Assembly: GCA_003233075.1 (NCBI GenBank)
Contig: QIKQ01000305.1
Location: 1 to 9,115 of the forward strand
Source of the DNA: Gammaproteobacteria bacterium
Lineage (GTDB): Bacteria; Pseudomonadota; Gammaproteobacteria; SZUA-21
Reading direction: 5' to 3'
DNA: 9,115 nt
Shown: piece after piece, positions 1 to 6,016 of the stretch
Position numbering within the stretch: position 1 is the stretch's first letter
Layout: each line of letters begins with the position of its first letter
Translations under genes and position numbers: made by a program
The notes under the pieces: generated by a model
Seen by the model: only the letters and a program-made list of their open reading frames with translations
Databases searched by the model: none
What the model was told of the DNA's origin: nothing

Positions 1-331
1 CGCGTTCTTTTTCTTGCCAAACTCCATAATCTTCACAAAGTGATCCGCTAGTATCAGCTAACAAATCTATTTGAAGTCCAAATTTATCGATAAATGCTGT
101 GTGGCTATTACAGTTATCTTTACTCACGCCTAACACGACAGTATCGCTCTCAGCAAACTCATTAGCCAACTCAGTAAATTGATTAGCTTGAATTGTACAG
201 CCAGGGGTATCGTCTTTAGGATAAAAATACAAAACTACGTTTTTATCGCCTTTAAATGCCTCTAAACTAATTTCTTTATCGTCTTGATTTACGCATAAAA
301 AATTGGGTGCTGCATCATTTATATTTAACAT
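1..331 (-). CDS. bcp: Peroxiredoxin, Bcp/PrxQ type (3' end cut by window edge)
   Basis: Thiol peroxidase of the AhpC/TSA (thioredoxin-fold) family; members reduce H2O2 and organic hydroperoxides in the cytoplasm using thioredoxin. The 110 visible residues begin MLNINDAAPNF and carry the signature FYPKDDTPGCT at residues 36-46, with the peroxidatic cysteine at C45 and its T42. Further family marks are GVSKDN (68-73), SH at 76-77 and the YGVW stretch at 102-105. Family members are about 150-160 residues, so roughly 45 C-terminal residues lie beyond the left edge. Position 50, where E. coli Bcp has its resolving cysteine, is asparagine here; C74 and C99 are the only other late cysteines. The ATG at 331 is the only sensible start; an AAGG lies about 13 bases upstream, further than ideal. 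It follows the NADAR gene after 74 bp in the same direction. The family call is sure; the symbol assumes the Bcp branch. Confidence 0.9.
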   Translation of the reverse strand, partial: MLNINDAAPNFLCVNQDDKEISLEAFKGDKNVVLYFYPKDDTPGCTIQANQFTELANEFAESDTVVLGVSKDNCNSHTAFIDKFGLQIDLLADTSGSLCEDYGVWQEKER

Positions 332-405
332 TTTCTCATCAACCTTTATATTATCTGAAATAAAACTTATCTAGATCCACATTGCCTTTTTTTCTTCCAT
401 GTGAA

Positions 406-855
406 CTATATATACTTAACATCGCTGGCTAATATCAATCTAACTTCTTGCAATATAATTCCTAGCATATTCTTGCCACTGCCGTCGGCTCCACAACCCC
501 AATAATAATCGCCTGGTGCTTTCTCGACTATCTCTTCAATTCCTGTGCTAAGTAATAACTGAGTTAGTTCGTTATGCGTTTGGAATTTTTTTAAAATCGC
601 TGCACGCATCACTTCATTCTTAACTTCTTCCCAATCCTCTCTAATGGGTATTTCACGACTGCGACCTAAATTTGCAGCAGATTTCGCGTCGGCGGCTAGA
701 CGAATTTTTTCCTTGTAACTAATATCACTAAATTTCTGCGCTTGAAAATAGTGCTCAGTTGTTTTCCACCATAAGCCATCTAGCTCAACGCCATGTTTTG
801 AATAATTAGAGAACTCGTTATATTTATCAGTTGTCGTATAAAAATAAATTGTCAT
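406..855 (-). CDS. NADAR family protein (YbiA-like N-glycosidase)
   Basis: A 149-residue single-domain protein of the NADAR (DUF1768) family. Known members cleave N-glycosidic bonds: YbiA-type proteins hydrolyse reactive early riboflavin-pathway intermediates, and other NADAR proteins remove ADP-ribose from guanine. The family pattern is clear: FSNYS at 15-19, the W29-W30 and EHYFQAQKF block at 34-42, the central helix with W75, and the YWGCG...GKNMLG block at 118-131 followed by R139. The length is normal for a stand-alone member. The gene starts 30 bp after the CDGSH-glutamate synthase stop, so the two are probably cotranscribed. The ATG at 855 is the first usable start, because a TAA lies in frame four codons upstream. 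The only SD-like AAGG is about 20 bases away, suggesting weak initiation or coupling. No DarT-like toxin is visible next to it, so a housekeeping, YbiA-like role is the better inference. Confidence 0.88.
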   Translation of the reverse strand: MTIYFYTTTDKYNEFSNYSKHGVELDGLWWKTTEHYFQAQKFSDISYKEKIRLAADAKSAANLGRSREIPIREDWEEVKNEVMRAAILKKFQTHNELTQLLLSTGIEEIVEKAPGDYYWGCGADGSGKNMLGIILQEVRLILASDVKYI

Positions 856-885
856 AAGTAATTAATGATGCATAACCTTATTAAA

Positions 886-2427
886 CTAATCTGAAGCTAC
901 ACCAGCAAATTGAATACCCGTCAGGTCTGCTAATAAAGAGTTAAACGTCGTAATGTCGTATAGATTAAATTTCGAAAGCTGATTATGCCCGCAAGCTCTT
1001 GCCATCACACTCATTAACTCTACACTGGCACTAAAATAATTGGCCAATTTTTTCGATGCATCTTCAATATTGAGACGTTGACGTAATTCTTCTTTTTGTG
1101 TTGCGATGCCCACAGGACAGTTATTAGTATTGCAAATTCGAGCACCTATACAGCCAATCGCTTGCATTGCGCTATTGGAAATTGCAATCCCATCCGCTCC
1201 CAAAGCTAATGCCTTGATGAAATCGCTAGGCACTCTTAGTCCACCTGTTATTATAAGAGTCAGCTTGCCACTGAGACCTTGCGCATCCAAATAACGCCGA
1301 GCCCGTGCAAGAGCAGGCATAGTCGGCACACTAATATGATCCCTGAATAATAAGGGTGCTGCACCAGTGCCGCCACCACGACCATCTAAAATAATGTAAT
1401 CTGCGCTGGCTTGAATCGCAAATTCAATGTCATCTTCGATGTGATTTGCGCTAAGCTTGAAACCAATTGGTATGCCACCGCTCACTTCGCGTACCCGATC
1501 TGCAAAACGCTTATAATCTTCCACAGTATTTAAATCACTAAAGGTGGGTGGTGAAATAGCAGCCTCACCAACAGGAATGCCTCGTACTTCGGAAATCTTA
1601 GCGGTATTTTTCGCACCAGGCAAATGACCACCCGTTCCCGTTTTTGCGCCCTGTCCGCCTTTAAAGTGAAAGGCTTGCACCTTCTTAAGCAATTCCTCTT
1701 TGTAGCCGAATTTCGCACTGGCTAATTCATAAAAATAGCGACTATTCTCTTCCTGCTCTTCTCTCAGCATACCGCCTTCGCCGGAGCAGATACCTGTACC
1801 AGCTAACTCTGCACCTTTGGCCAAAGACAATTTAGCTTCTTCTGATAATGAACCAAAGCTCATATCAGAAACAAACAAAGGAATATCTAGTTCGAGTGGT
1901 TTCTTGCTCGCAGGTCCTATTACTAATTTAGTATTTACCTCTATATCTTCGAACAGAGGTTTGGTCGCCATTTGCGCAGTTAATATTTGTATGTCGTCCC
2001 AACTCGGTAATTTATTTTGAGGCACACCCATAGCGCCCATGGGACCATGGTGACCGAATTTTGTTAAACCATCTGCCGCAAGTTGATGTATAAATTCAAC
2101 GTGCGGCTCTTCCACTGTTGCCTTCGGTTTGGGATTTACTTGCTCACTAGCTTTGACTCCTGGCCCCTCCTTGCCAACTTGTGCATCACCAAATTGTTTG
2201 TGCGTGCCATCACAAAATGGTGTATTTGCCGTATGCTTACATGCACACAAATAGGCTTCACCCTTTTCTTCCGCAATGACTGCTTTAGGCGAATATTCGC
2301 TGCCACTGTGCGAGCCATCACAATAAGGTTGATTAGTAGAGCGACCGCAGGTACAAAAATAGTATTCTTGCCCTTTTTCCAGATCGACTTTGATTGGTCT
2401 ATTATCAGCTATAATGGGATTTGACAT
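886..2427 (-). CDS. CDGSH [2Fe-2S] x2 - glutamate synthase FMN/[3Fe-4S] domain fusion protein
   Basis: A 513-residue multi-cofactor flavoprotein. Two CDGSH iron-sulfur motifs lie at the N terminus: ligands C25, C27, C36, H40 and C61, C63, C72, H76, each matching the 3Cys:1His spacing. A linker (about 78-110) leads to the glutamate synthase central (FMN-binding) domain, about 120-490. There, KGGQGAKTGTGGHLPG (256-271), IGFKLSA with K324, and GRGGGTGAAP (349-358) match the TIM-barrel FMN and substrate sites. C426, C432 and C437 (CX5CX4C, then PVGIATQ) form the [3Fe-4S] site. The N-terminal glutaminase and the C-terminal GXGXG domain of GltB are absent, so ammonia-producing glutaminase activity is not expected; the true substrate is unknown. 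The start is supported by AGGAG, 7 bases upstream. It heads a probable unit with the NADAR gene. The fold is certain; the reaction (electron transfer from the CDGSH clusters to FMN) is inference. Confidence 0.93.
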   Translation of the reverse strand: MSNPIIADNRPIKVDLEKGQEYYFCTCGRSTNQPYCDGSHSGSEYSPKAVIAEEKGEAYLCACKHTANTPFCDGTHKQFGDAQVGKEGPGVKASEQVNPKPKATVEEPHVEFIHQLAADGLTKFGHHGPMGAMGVPQNKLPSWDDIQILTAQMATKPLFEDIEVNTKLVIGPASKKPLELDIPLFVSDMSFGSLSEEAKLSLAKGAELAGTGICSGEGGMLREEQEENSRYFYELASAKFGYKEELLKKVQAFHFKGGQGAKTGTGGHLPGAKNTAKISEVRGIPVGEAAISPPTFSDLNTVEDYKRFADRVREVSGGIPIGFKLSANHIEDDIEFAIQASADYIILDGRGGGTGAAPLLFRDHISVPTMPALARARRYLDAQGLSGKLTLIITGGLRVPSDFIKALALGADGIAISNSAMQAIGCIGARICNTNNCPVGIATQKEELRQRLNIEDASKKLANYFSASVELMSVMARACGHNQLSKFNLYDITTFNSLLADLTGIQFAGVASD

Positions 2428-2433
2428 GCTAAG

Positions 2434-2440
2434 ACTCCTG
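2434..2440 (-). promoter_or_regulatory. Ribosome binding site of the CDGSH-glutamate synthase gene
   Basis: CAGGAGT on the minus strand. Its AGGAG core sits 7 bases before the ATG at 2427 and fixes that start. It is the strongest Shine-Dalgarno sequence in the window. Confidence 0.7.
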
Positions 2441-2460
2441 CTTACTATTCAGATTAAAAA

Positions 2461-2476
2461 TAATAAATATTTATTA
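2461..2476. repeat. Perfect 16-bp AT-only palindrome between VOC and glutamate synthase-like genes
   Basis: TAATAAATATTTATTA is its own reverse complement. It lies 6 bases past the VOC stop and 34 bases before the next start, and on the minus strand it runs into ATTTTT. It could be a weak terminator, an operator, or chance in AT-rich spacer DNA. With no G or C in the stem it cannot make a stable hairpin, so confidence in any function is low. Confidence 0.3.
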
Positions 2477-2481
2477 AACTT

Positions 2482-2922
2482 TTAAGGATGCATAATATAT
2501 TCATGTGCTTTGCCAGACTCGATCTCATTATCATCAAACGCATCCAGTTCGATAACATTAAGATCAGGATCGCGAATGAAAATCGCTGACATGCCATTAA
2601 AACTAAACGAGCCAGTTAATTTAATTTCTTGCTCTGCTAAAAATGATTTTGCGTCGTCTAAAGATTTTACGGTTAAAGCAATATGAGTATAACCAGGGTA
2701 AGTTTCTTCGACATCCATCAATATATTACCACCAACGAAGTTATTCGCTGGTCCCAATAAATTTAATATCACGCCACTGGGATGGCGCATTATGACCGGA
2801 TGTCCGTCTTCAAAACCGACATCGAGTTTCATTTCGAAACCAAGATTCTGGTAAAATGAAATCGATAACTCTTTGTCCCGAACTCTGATACCGATATGGT
2901 TTACTGCTTCAATTTCTAACAT
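2482..2922 (-). CDS. VOC superfamily (glyoxalase/dioxygenase-fold) protein
   Basis: A 146-residue protein made of two beta-alpha-beta-beta-beta modules, as in glyoxalase I, fosfomycin-resistance and extradiol dioxygenase proteins. Module 1 starts with VNHIGIRVRD and the FYQNLGF motif (23-29). Module 2 starts with YTHIALTV (78-85) and ends with RDPDLNVIEL (117-126). Three of the four usual metal positions are recognisable: H9, H80 and E125. The fourth, normally glutamate near residue 54, is asparagine (ILNLLGP), so metal binding may differ from glyoxalase I. The substrate cannot be told from sequence. The ATG at 2922 has GAAGG (2930-2934) at good spacing and a promoter-like pair just upstream. 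It lies 54 bp before the CDGSH-glutamate synthase gene, same strand, and may be cotranscribed with it. It is probably soluble and cytoplasmic, since there is no signal peptide. Confidence 0.88.
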   Translation of the reverse strand: MLEIEAVNHIGIRVRDKELSISFYQNLGFEMKLDVGFEDGHPVIMRHPSGVILNLLGPANNFVGGNILMDVEETYPGYTHIALTVKSLDDAKSFLAEQEIKLTGSFSFNGMSAIFIRDPDLNVIELDAFDDNEIESGKAHEYIMHP

Positions 2923-2959
2923 AATTCAACCTTCGCTGAGCCATAATCAGGACTTTAGT

Positions 2960-2988
2960 AACATACTAAATTTATTTCATTATTTCAA
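2960..2988 (-). promoter_or_regulatory. Predicted sigma70-type promoter of the VOC gene
   Basis: On the minus strand TTGAAA (2983-2988) is followed by exactly 17 bases and then TATGTT (2960-2965). These match the -35 consensus in 5 of 6 bases and the -10 in 4 of 6. It would place the transcript start about 30 bases before the ATG at 2922, leaving room for the GAAGG ribosome site. It lies in the 96-bp spacer after the DUF1272 gene, suggesting that the VOC and downstream genes can be expressed on their own. By-eye prediction only. Confidence 0.45.
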
Positions 2989-3018
2989 CGCTTGATTGAT
3001 GATTAGCATTTACACCTA

Positions 3019-3327
3019 TTATCTTTCCGAAGGTGAAATATCGCTTAGTTTCCCTGCAAACTCGTTATGCTCATCGGGACTGATCGGTTTAGATATAAGC
3101 TTTTCGCTCGCCGGATATTTTCCAAGATAATTATTGTCCCGCCAATTTTTTTTAGGTCGTATCGGTCGCTGGCAAAAACCACCGCCACAGTTTGGGCAAA
3201 CATTTTTTAACACTTCATCGACACAGGTGTTACAAAATGTACACTCGAAACTGCAAATCATTGCCTCATTAGAATTCGCTGGCAAGCTTTTATTGCAATG
3301 CTCGCAATTAGGTCGTAACTCTAACAT
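3019..3327 (-). CDS. DUF1272 family cysteine-rich zinc-binding protein
   Basis: A 102-residue protein opening MLELRPNCEHC, the hallmark start of DUF1272. Nine cysteines fall in the first 52 residues (8, 11, 25, 29, 32, 35, 44, 47, 52), in CX2C, CX3C, CX2C and CX2C spacings. The block ICSFECTFCNTC then CPNCGGGF is typical and suggests a RING-like, two-zinc fold, which is inference. DUF1272 proteins are usually around 60-100 residues and have no established function. The tail after residue 58 is hydrophilic, rich in Lys, Ser and Pro, and probably disordered. GGAG sits 7 bases before the ATG at 3327, which fixes the start. The gene lies 48 bp after the HAD gene and 96 bp before the VOC gene on the same strand, with its own possible promoter. 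Confidence 0.9.
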   Translation of the reverse strand: MLELRPNCEHCNKSLPANSNEAMICSFECTFCNTCVDEVLKNVCPNCGGGFCQRPIRPKKNWRDNNYLGKYPASEKLISKPISPDEHNEFAGKLSDISPSER

Positions 3328-3351
3328 AAATTAGCTCCGCGATTTGAATGT

Positions 3352-3379
3352 AATATACTGTATTTGTTTAAAATATCAT
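3352..3379 (-). promoter_or_regulatory. Possible promoter of the DUF1272 gene
   Basis: On the minus strand ATGATA (3374-3379, 4 of 6 to the -35 consensus), a 16-base spacer and TATATT (3352-3357, 5 of 6 to the -10). The -35 overlaps the HAD gene stop codon. The start of transcription would fall about 20 bases before the ATG at 3327. It is weaker than the VOC promoter and could be chance in AT-rich DNA. Confidence 0.33.
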
Positions 3380-4065
3380 CGCTCTTCGATACTTCTGGTA
3401 AAACTGAGTAAATCCACATAACTGGCAATCGACCGCAAATTACTCGCCTCTCCCACTAAGACGCAATCGATTCCTGCAGCGATTGCTCCTCCTAAATCTC
3501 TTCTGATTGAATCGCCAACTACTAGACAATCTTCTGCATTTAACGATAACTTTTCTACTACTAACTTAAATGGTATTGGCGAAGGCTTCACTATACCTAT
3601 ATCTGAGGAAAATGAAATTTCTGAAAAAAGATTTTGAATATTTAGCCTATCAAAAGTTTCTAACCACATATCTTTAGGTGACCATATATCGATGACTAAA
3701 GCCAATATAAATCTATGACTTAATCTGTACAGAGCATCTACATACTCTTCAGAAATTATACCCAATTCATGATAGGCAAAGGTATTTATTACTTTGTTTC
3801 TTTCTTCATTTGTTAATTTATTATTACATACTGCATTCAATGCATCCAACAATGAAGGGAATTCGCAACGATACTTTTCGTCTAGATAACGACAATCTAA
3901 ATAATTATATATATCGCTAACAAGAGCATTTAATATTGCCGATGAAAGCGAACCGTTGAGACTTGAGTAATACTCAAAATAATTTTCTTCTGGACCAAAT
4001 CTATCCTCGCCAAACATGAAGGTACTATTCATGTCCAACAATAATGCCTTTTTATTTCTAAACAT
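3376..4065 (-). CDS. HAD-like hydrolase with altered catalytic motifs I and II
   Basis: A 229-residue haloacid dehalogenase-superfamily protein with a helical cap between motifs I and II (about residues 16-115). Motif I is LLLDMNST (8-15): the nucleophile D11 is present, but the usual second aspartate, the general acid/base in phosphatases, is N13. Motif II, normally a Ser/Thr after a hydrophobic strand, reads LALVIDIWSPK (121-131), with I125 where the Ser/Thr is expected. Motif III K160 (IVKPSP) and motif IV GDSIRRD (184-190) are intact. The architecture resembles subfamily I phosphatases and dehalogenases, but the two substitutions argue against an ordinary phosphatase. The ATG at 4065 is the first start in frame and shares its A with the stop of a small upstream ORF (TAATG). 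The SD is poor, so translation may be coupled. Substrate unknown. Confidence 0.85.
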   Translation of the reverse strand: MFRNKKALLLDMNSTFMFGEDRFGPEENYFEYYSSLNGSLSSAILNALVSDIYNYLDCRYLDEKYRCEFPSLLDALNAVCNNKLTNEERNKVINTFAYHELGIISEEYVDALYRLSHRFILALVIDIWSPKDMWLETFDRLNIQNLFSEISFSSDIGIVKPSPIPFKLVVEKLSLNAEDCLVVGDSIRRDLGGAIAAGIDCVLVGEASNLRSIASYVDLLSFTRSIEER

Positions 4066-4163
4066 TAATTAACCACAGGTTCAAACATAGTGTTTATACG
4101 ATCAACCGAGAGTCTAGCTTTTAAATAAGCGGGCATATAGAAGTAATTCATTAAACACTGCAT
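4065..4163 (-). CDS. Possible 32-aa small ORF coupled to the HAD gene
   Basis: ATG at 4163 to TAA at 4065-4067, giving 32 residues that start MQCLMNYFYMPAYLKARL. Its stop overlaps the HAD start as TAATG, the classic coupling arrangement, and the HAD gene lacks a good ribosome site. No SD precedes this ORF; it starts 6 bases after the stop of another small ORF in the very same frame, so it may be read by reinitiation. I do not recognise the peptide. Alternatively, together with the 4170-4274 ORF it is one roughly 69-codon gene broken by a TGA. Coding is inferred from the junctions only. Confidence 0.35.
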   Translation of the reverse strand: MQCLMNYFYMPAYLKARLSVDRINTMFEPVVN

Positions 4164-4169
4164 CTTAAT

Positions 4170-4274
4170 TCAGGGAAAGAGTTCATTTAGCACTTGAGGG
4201 GCTTTAACTATACCTCTAATCAAATTGAAAAGTAAGCGCAGAATTTCGTTCAAATTTATTCTAACAGGGCTCAT
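4170..4274 (-). CDS. Possible 34-aa small ORF overlapping the end of the membrane protein gene
   Basis: ATG at 4274 to TGA at 4170-4172, giving 34 residues beginning MSPVRINLNEILRLLFNL. Its first 14 bases overlap the membrane protein's last codons in another frame. An upstream TAA closes the frame just before, so this ATG is its only start. The leucine/isoleucine spacing in residues 6-30 suggests an amphipathic helix. No SD is visible. After the TGA the same frame stays open for another 34 codons up to the HAD start. Either two chained small proteins or one gene with a nonsense codon would fit. I do not recognise it. Confidence 0.3.
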   Translation of the reverse strand: MSPVRINLNEILRLLFNLIRGIVKAPQVLNELFP

Positions 4275-5397
4275 CCAAGCGATTGGTAATTAGTTTTGAT
4301 AGTTTACGCGCAGTCGCTAAGGTAACCTTCTCATTGCAATGTTGATTTATGCCTTTGCGAATTGATTTACCACTTAAATCATCTAACATTTGTTGCTCGT
4401 ATAAATCGAGCACTACTGTTACCAGATAACTTAATTGCTGGCCAGAGACCGCAGCCTGAATTGCGTCTTTGTCATTATTATTGACTGCGCCATATGCATT
4501 ATGCTCATTATCTTCTTGATTGTAATCAGCCGATGGAGTTGAATCGAGAGTACTTGAAGCATGCGACAAATCGATGCCTGGTTCACTTATCTTGCTCAAT
4601 TTCGGTTTTGAACCCCGCTTTGCTCTTGCCAGGACTTTCTTTACTAAAGATTCTTGAATTTCGACATTAGTATTCTCTTTAGCTTCCATTACCAGACGAT
4701 TATAGGCACGTAAATTTGCGGCGAAGGACATAAGTATAATCGCTGAGAGCTCCAATAATAGGGATCGGGCTACTAAAAAATAAAATTCAGTAGAAGCGGC
4801 CGGCAAACCAACAACTTCCTCTACACGTTTAAAAAAATCGGATGAAGTTTGCCGCCGTGCCTTATTTAAGACAAACAAGGTTTCTGCCAGTTGTAATTTT
4901 TTGTCTTCTAATTTAGCGGCTCGATTGAGTGAATCCTGACCCTTAGCGCGACTGTCTTTATAGATAGATCGACTCTGTCTTTGTGCATTGTATCGATAGC
5001 TTTCAATTACTTTTTGTAAACTCTTAATTTGGTTTCGCAAGTGTGTTCGTTTTTCATCATTTGCACTTGCCTGTGTTTCACCCGTTTGCAAAGCAGTTTT
5101 TTGCGCCAAGGTCATAACGCCAATTGAAAAACAAAACAGCACAATGCCGAGAGCGAATAAAATGTATCTCCAGCGTAGAGAATGATATGTGAGTGCGGAT
5201 GCAGAAATAAAACAAATTGACTCTGTAATTTGAAATAATACGCCACCAATAATCAACATTCGCGTTGTATTGGCGTTTCCAGAAAACTCTGATAATCCCT
5301 CAATTAAAAAATATCCTGCAACTGCCATACAGGCTGCACCGATACAAAATATCAGCACATAGGAAGGATACTTCTTGGCTTGTGTTTGTGCAGTCAT
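4261..5397 (-). CDS. Four-helix inner-membrane protein with periplasmic coiled coil and cytoplasmic tail
   Basis: Not a family I recognise. From the ATG at 5397 it has 378 residues; a TTG at 5424 would add nine (numbering below uses the longer form). Hydrophobic segments lie at about 22-44, 56-79, 87-108 and 213-238. A long charged region at about 122-200, rich in Lys, Gln, Arg and Glu with heptad-like leucines, should form a coiled coil between TM3 and TM4. Positive residues before TM1 and in the HSLRWR loop (81-86) point to N-in topology, which puts the coiled coil in the periplasm and the last 150 residues in the cytoplasm. The tail has a basic stretch (262-277), a low-complexity Ser/Asn/Asp linker (280-320) and a compact helical end (330-387) that could be a small interaction or DNA-binding domain. 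I prefer the ATG because MTAQTQAKK gives a normal N-terminal tail; neither start has a good SD. It overlaps a small ORF at its end. Confidence 0.75.
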   Translation of the reverse strand: MTAQTQAKKYPSYVLIFCIGAACMAVAGYFLIEGLSEFSGNANTTRMLIIGGVLFQITESICFISASALTYHSLRWRYILFALGIVLFCFSIGVMTLAQKTALQTGETQASANDEKRTHLRNQIKSLQKVIESYRYNAQRQSRSIYKDSRAKGQDSLNRAAKLEDKKLQLAETLFVLNKARRQTSSDFFKRVEEVVGLPAASTEFYFLVARSLLLELSAIILMSFAANLRAYNRLVMEAKENTNVEIQESLVKKVLARAKRGSKPKLSKISEPGIDLSHASSTLDSTPSADYNQEDNEHNAYGAVNNNDKDAIQAAVSGQQLSYLVTVVLDLYEQQMLDDLSGKSIRKGINQHCNEKVTLATARKLSKLITNRLDEPC

Positions 5398-5424
5398 CTC
5401 AGGCCCGATTGAGGTTTTTCTCAA

Positions 5425-5544
5425 TTCTATTTATTAGTCTCTTTATATGCTTATATTAAGTCATTTAGATTAACATGTGTTTACGCTTTTTTACTAATAG
5501 ATTGTGCACTTTTTGTGATATTCTTACGAAAGAAGATCAATCAA
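5425..5544. other. Short AT-rich spacer upstream of the membrane protein gene
   Basis: About 120 bp without an ORF. It separates the broken small gene from the membrane protein gene. A TAATAT that could serve as a minus-strand -10 lies in it (near 5451-5460), but I find no matching -35. No terminator hairpin is seen. Confidence 0.5.
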
Positions 5545-5815
5545 TCATAAAAGCACGAAATTAGTCTCACCTGATTGCTTGTCAATGGTAATTTGAATTT
5601 CACAATAGCTATTCTCTGCAATTTGATTGCTAACGTCACTAATATTTAAAAAAGAGACGGAGATGTTGCTATCATCTATCTGTCCACCTTGATTAGTGGC
5701 CTTATTTATTATTTAAGGGCAATGAATTTGGCTCGAGTGCCTCGATTTCGACTTTTAAAAATTGAGAAAAGCTATCCTTTCCCCATGCCAAGGCTGATTT
5801 ATTTAAGACGATCAT
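5545..5815 (-). pseudogene. Small hypothetical gene broken by a frameshift (about 88 codons)
   Basis: ATG at 5815 opens a 37-codon ORF (MIVLNKSALAWGKDSF...) that ends in TAA at 5702-5704. Skipping one base moves to a second frame (5700 to 5545) of 51 codons, continuing NKATNQGGQIDD... and ending NFVLL. The second part has no start codon of its own in a sensible place. Joined, they read as one hydrophilic, acidic cytoplasmic protein with a strand-rich C-terminal half (SYCEIQITIDKQSGETNFVLL region). A good ribosome site (GGGTAGGT, 5822-5829) precedes the ATG, so the gene was real. The break lies in AAATAAGG; a single extra base, or two missing ones, would explain it. It may be a decayed gene, a sequencing error, or, less likely, programmed +1 shifting. 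I have a faint sense of a conserved family of small gammaproteobacterial proteins of this type but cannot name it. Confidence 0.6.
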
Positions 5816-6016
5816 AAAATTACCTACCCTAAAATGAAACAGGGCTGCGAGGAATCTGATGATAACTGAGAATAGATATAAGTTGATTTATACATTACTC
5901 TGTTATATCAAAAAAACACTAATAAATATTATTATTTTGGCCAAATGTAAAACGAATTTAGCATTTTCTTATTAAATTAGCTGCAATAGGTACTTTCCGT
6001 GATCTAAAAAATTAAA
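5816..6016. other. AT-rich intergenic region downstream of the TPR gene
   Basis: About 200 bp with no ORF on either strand that I can support. It holds the ribosome site of the broken small gene at its left end (5822-5829), a 10-bp palindrome TTTGGCCAAA (5936-5945), and minus-strand TATAAA/TATATC elements without a well-placed -35. No GC-rich hairpin with a T-run follows the TPR gene, so termination there is not obvious. Confidence 0.5.

Noticed and set aside
378..403. CACAT...ATGTG inverted repeat after the NADAR gene as a terminator
   Set aside because: The stem is only 5 bp with a 16-base loop, and on the transcribed strand the run inside the loop is A, not a T-tract after the stem.
406..855. 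DarT/NADAR-type toxin-antitoxin or defence module
   Set aside because: No ADP-ribosyltransferase gene is adjacent and the neighbours are metabolic genes; the antitoxin reading is unsupported here.
1106..1294. Plus-strand ORF of 62 codons inside the CDGSH-glutamate synthase gene
   Set aside because: It is antisense to a strongly conserved enzyme and shows no recognisable protein features; the same holds for plus-strand ORFs at 1817-2020 and 2083-2424.
4170..4172. TGA read as selenocysteine joining the two small ORFs
   Set aside because: No SECIS-like hairpin is evident just after the TGA and no selenoprotein motif surrounds it; a stop or nonsense mutation is simpler.
5398..5424. TTG start at 5424 for the membrane protein
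   Set aside because: It adds nine residues with a rare start codon and no well-spaced SD; the in-frame ATG at 5397 gives a normal N-terminal tail. Kept only as an alternative.
5936..5945. TTTGGCCAAA palindrome as an operator
   Set aside because: A 10-bp palindrome occurs easily by chance, and no promoter could be placed confidently around it.
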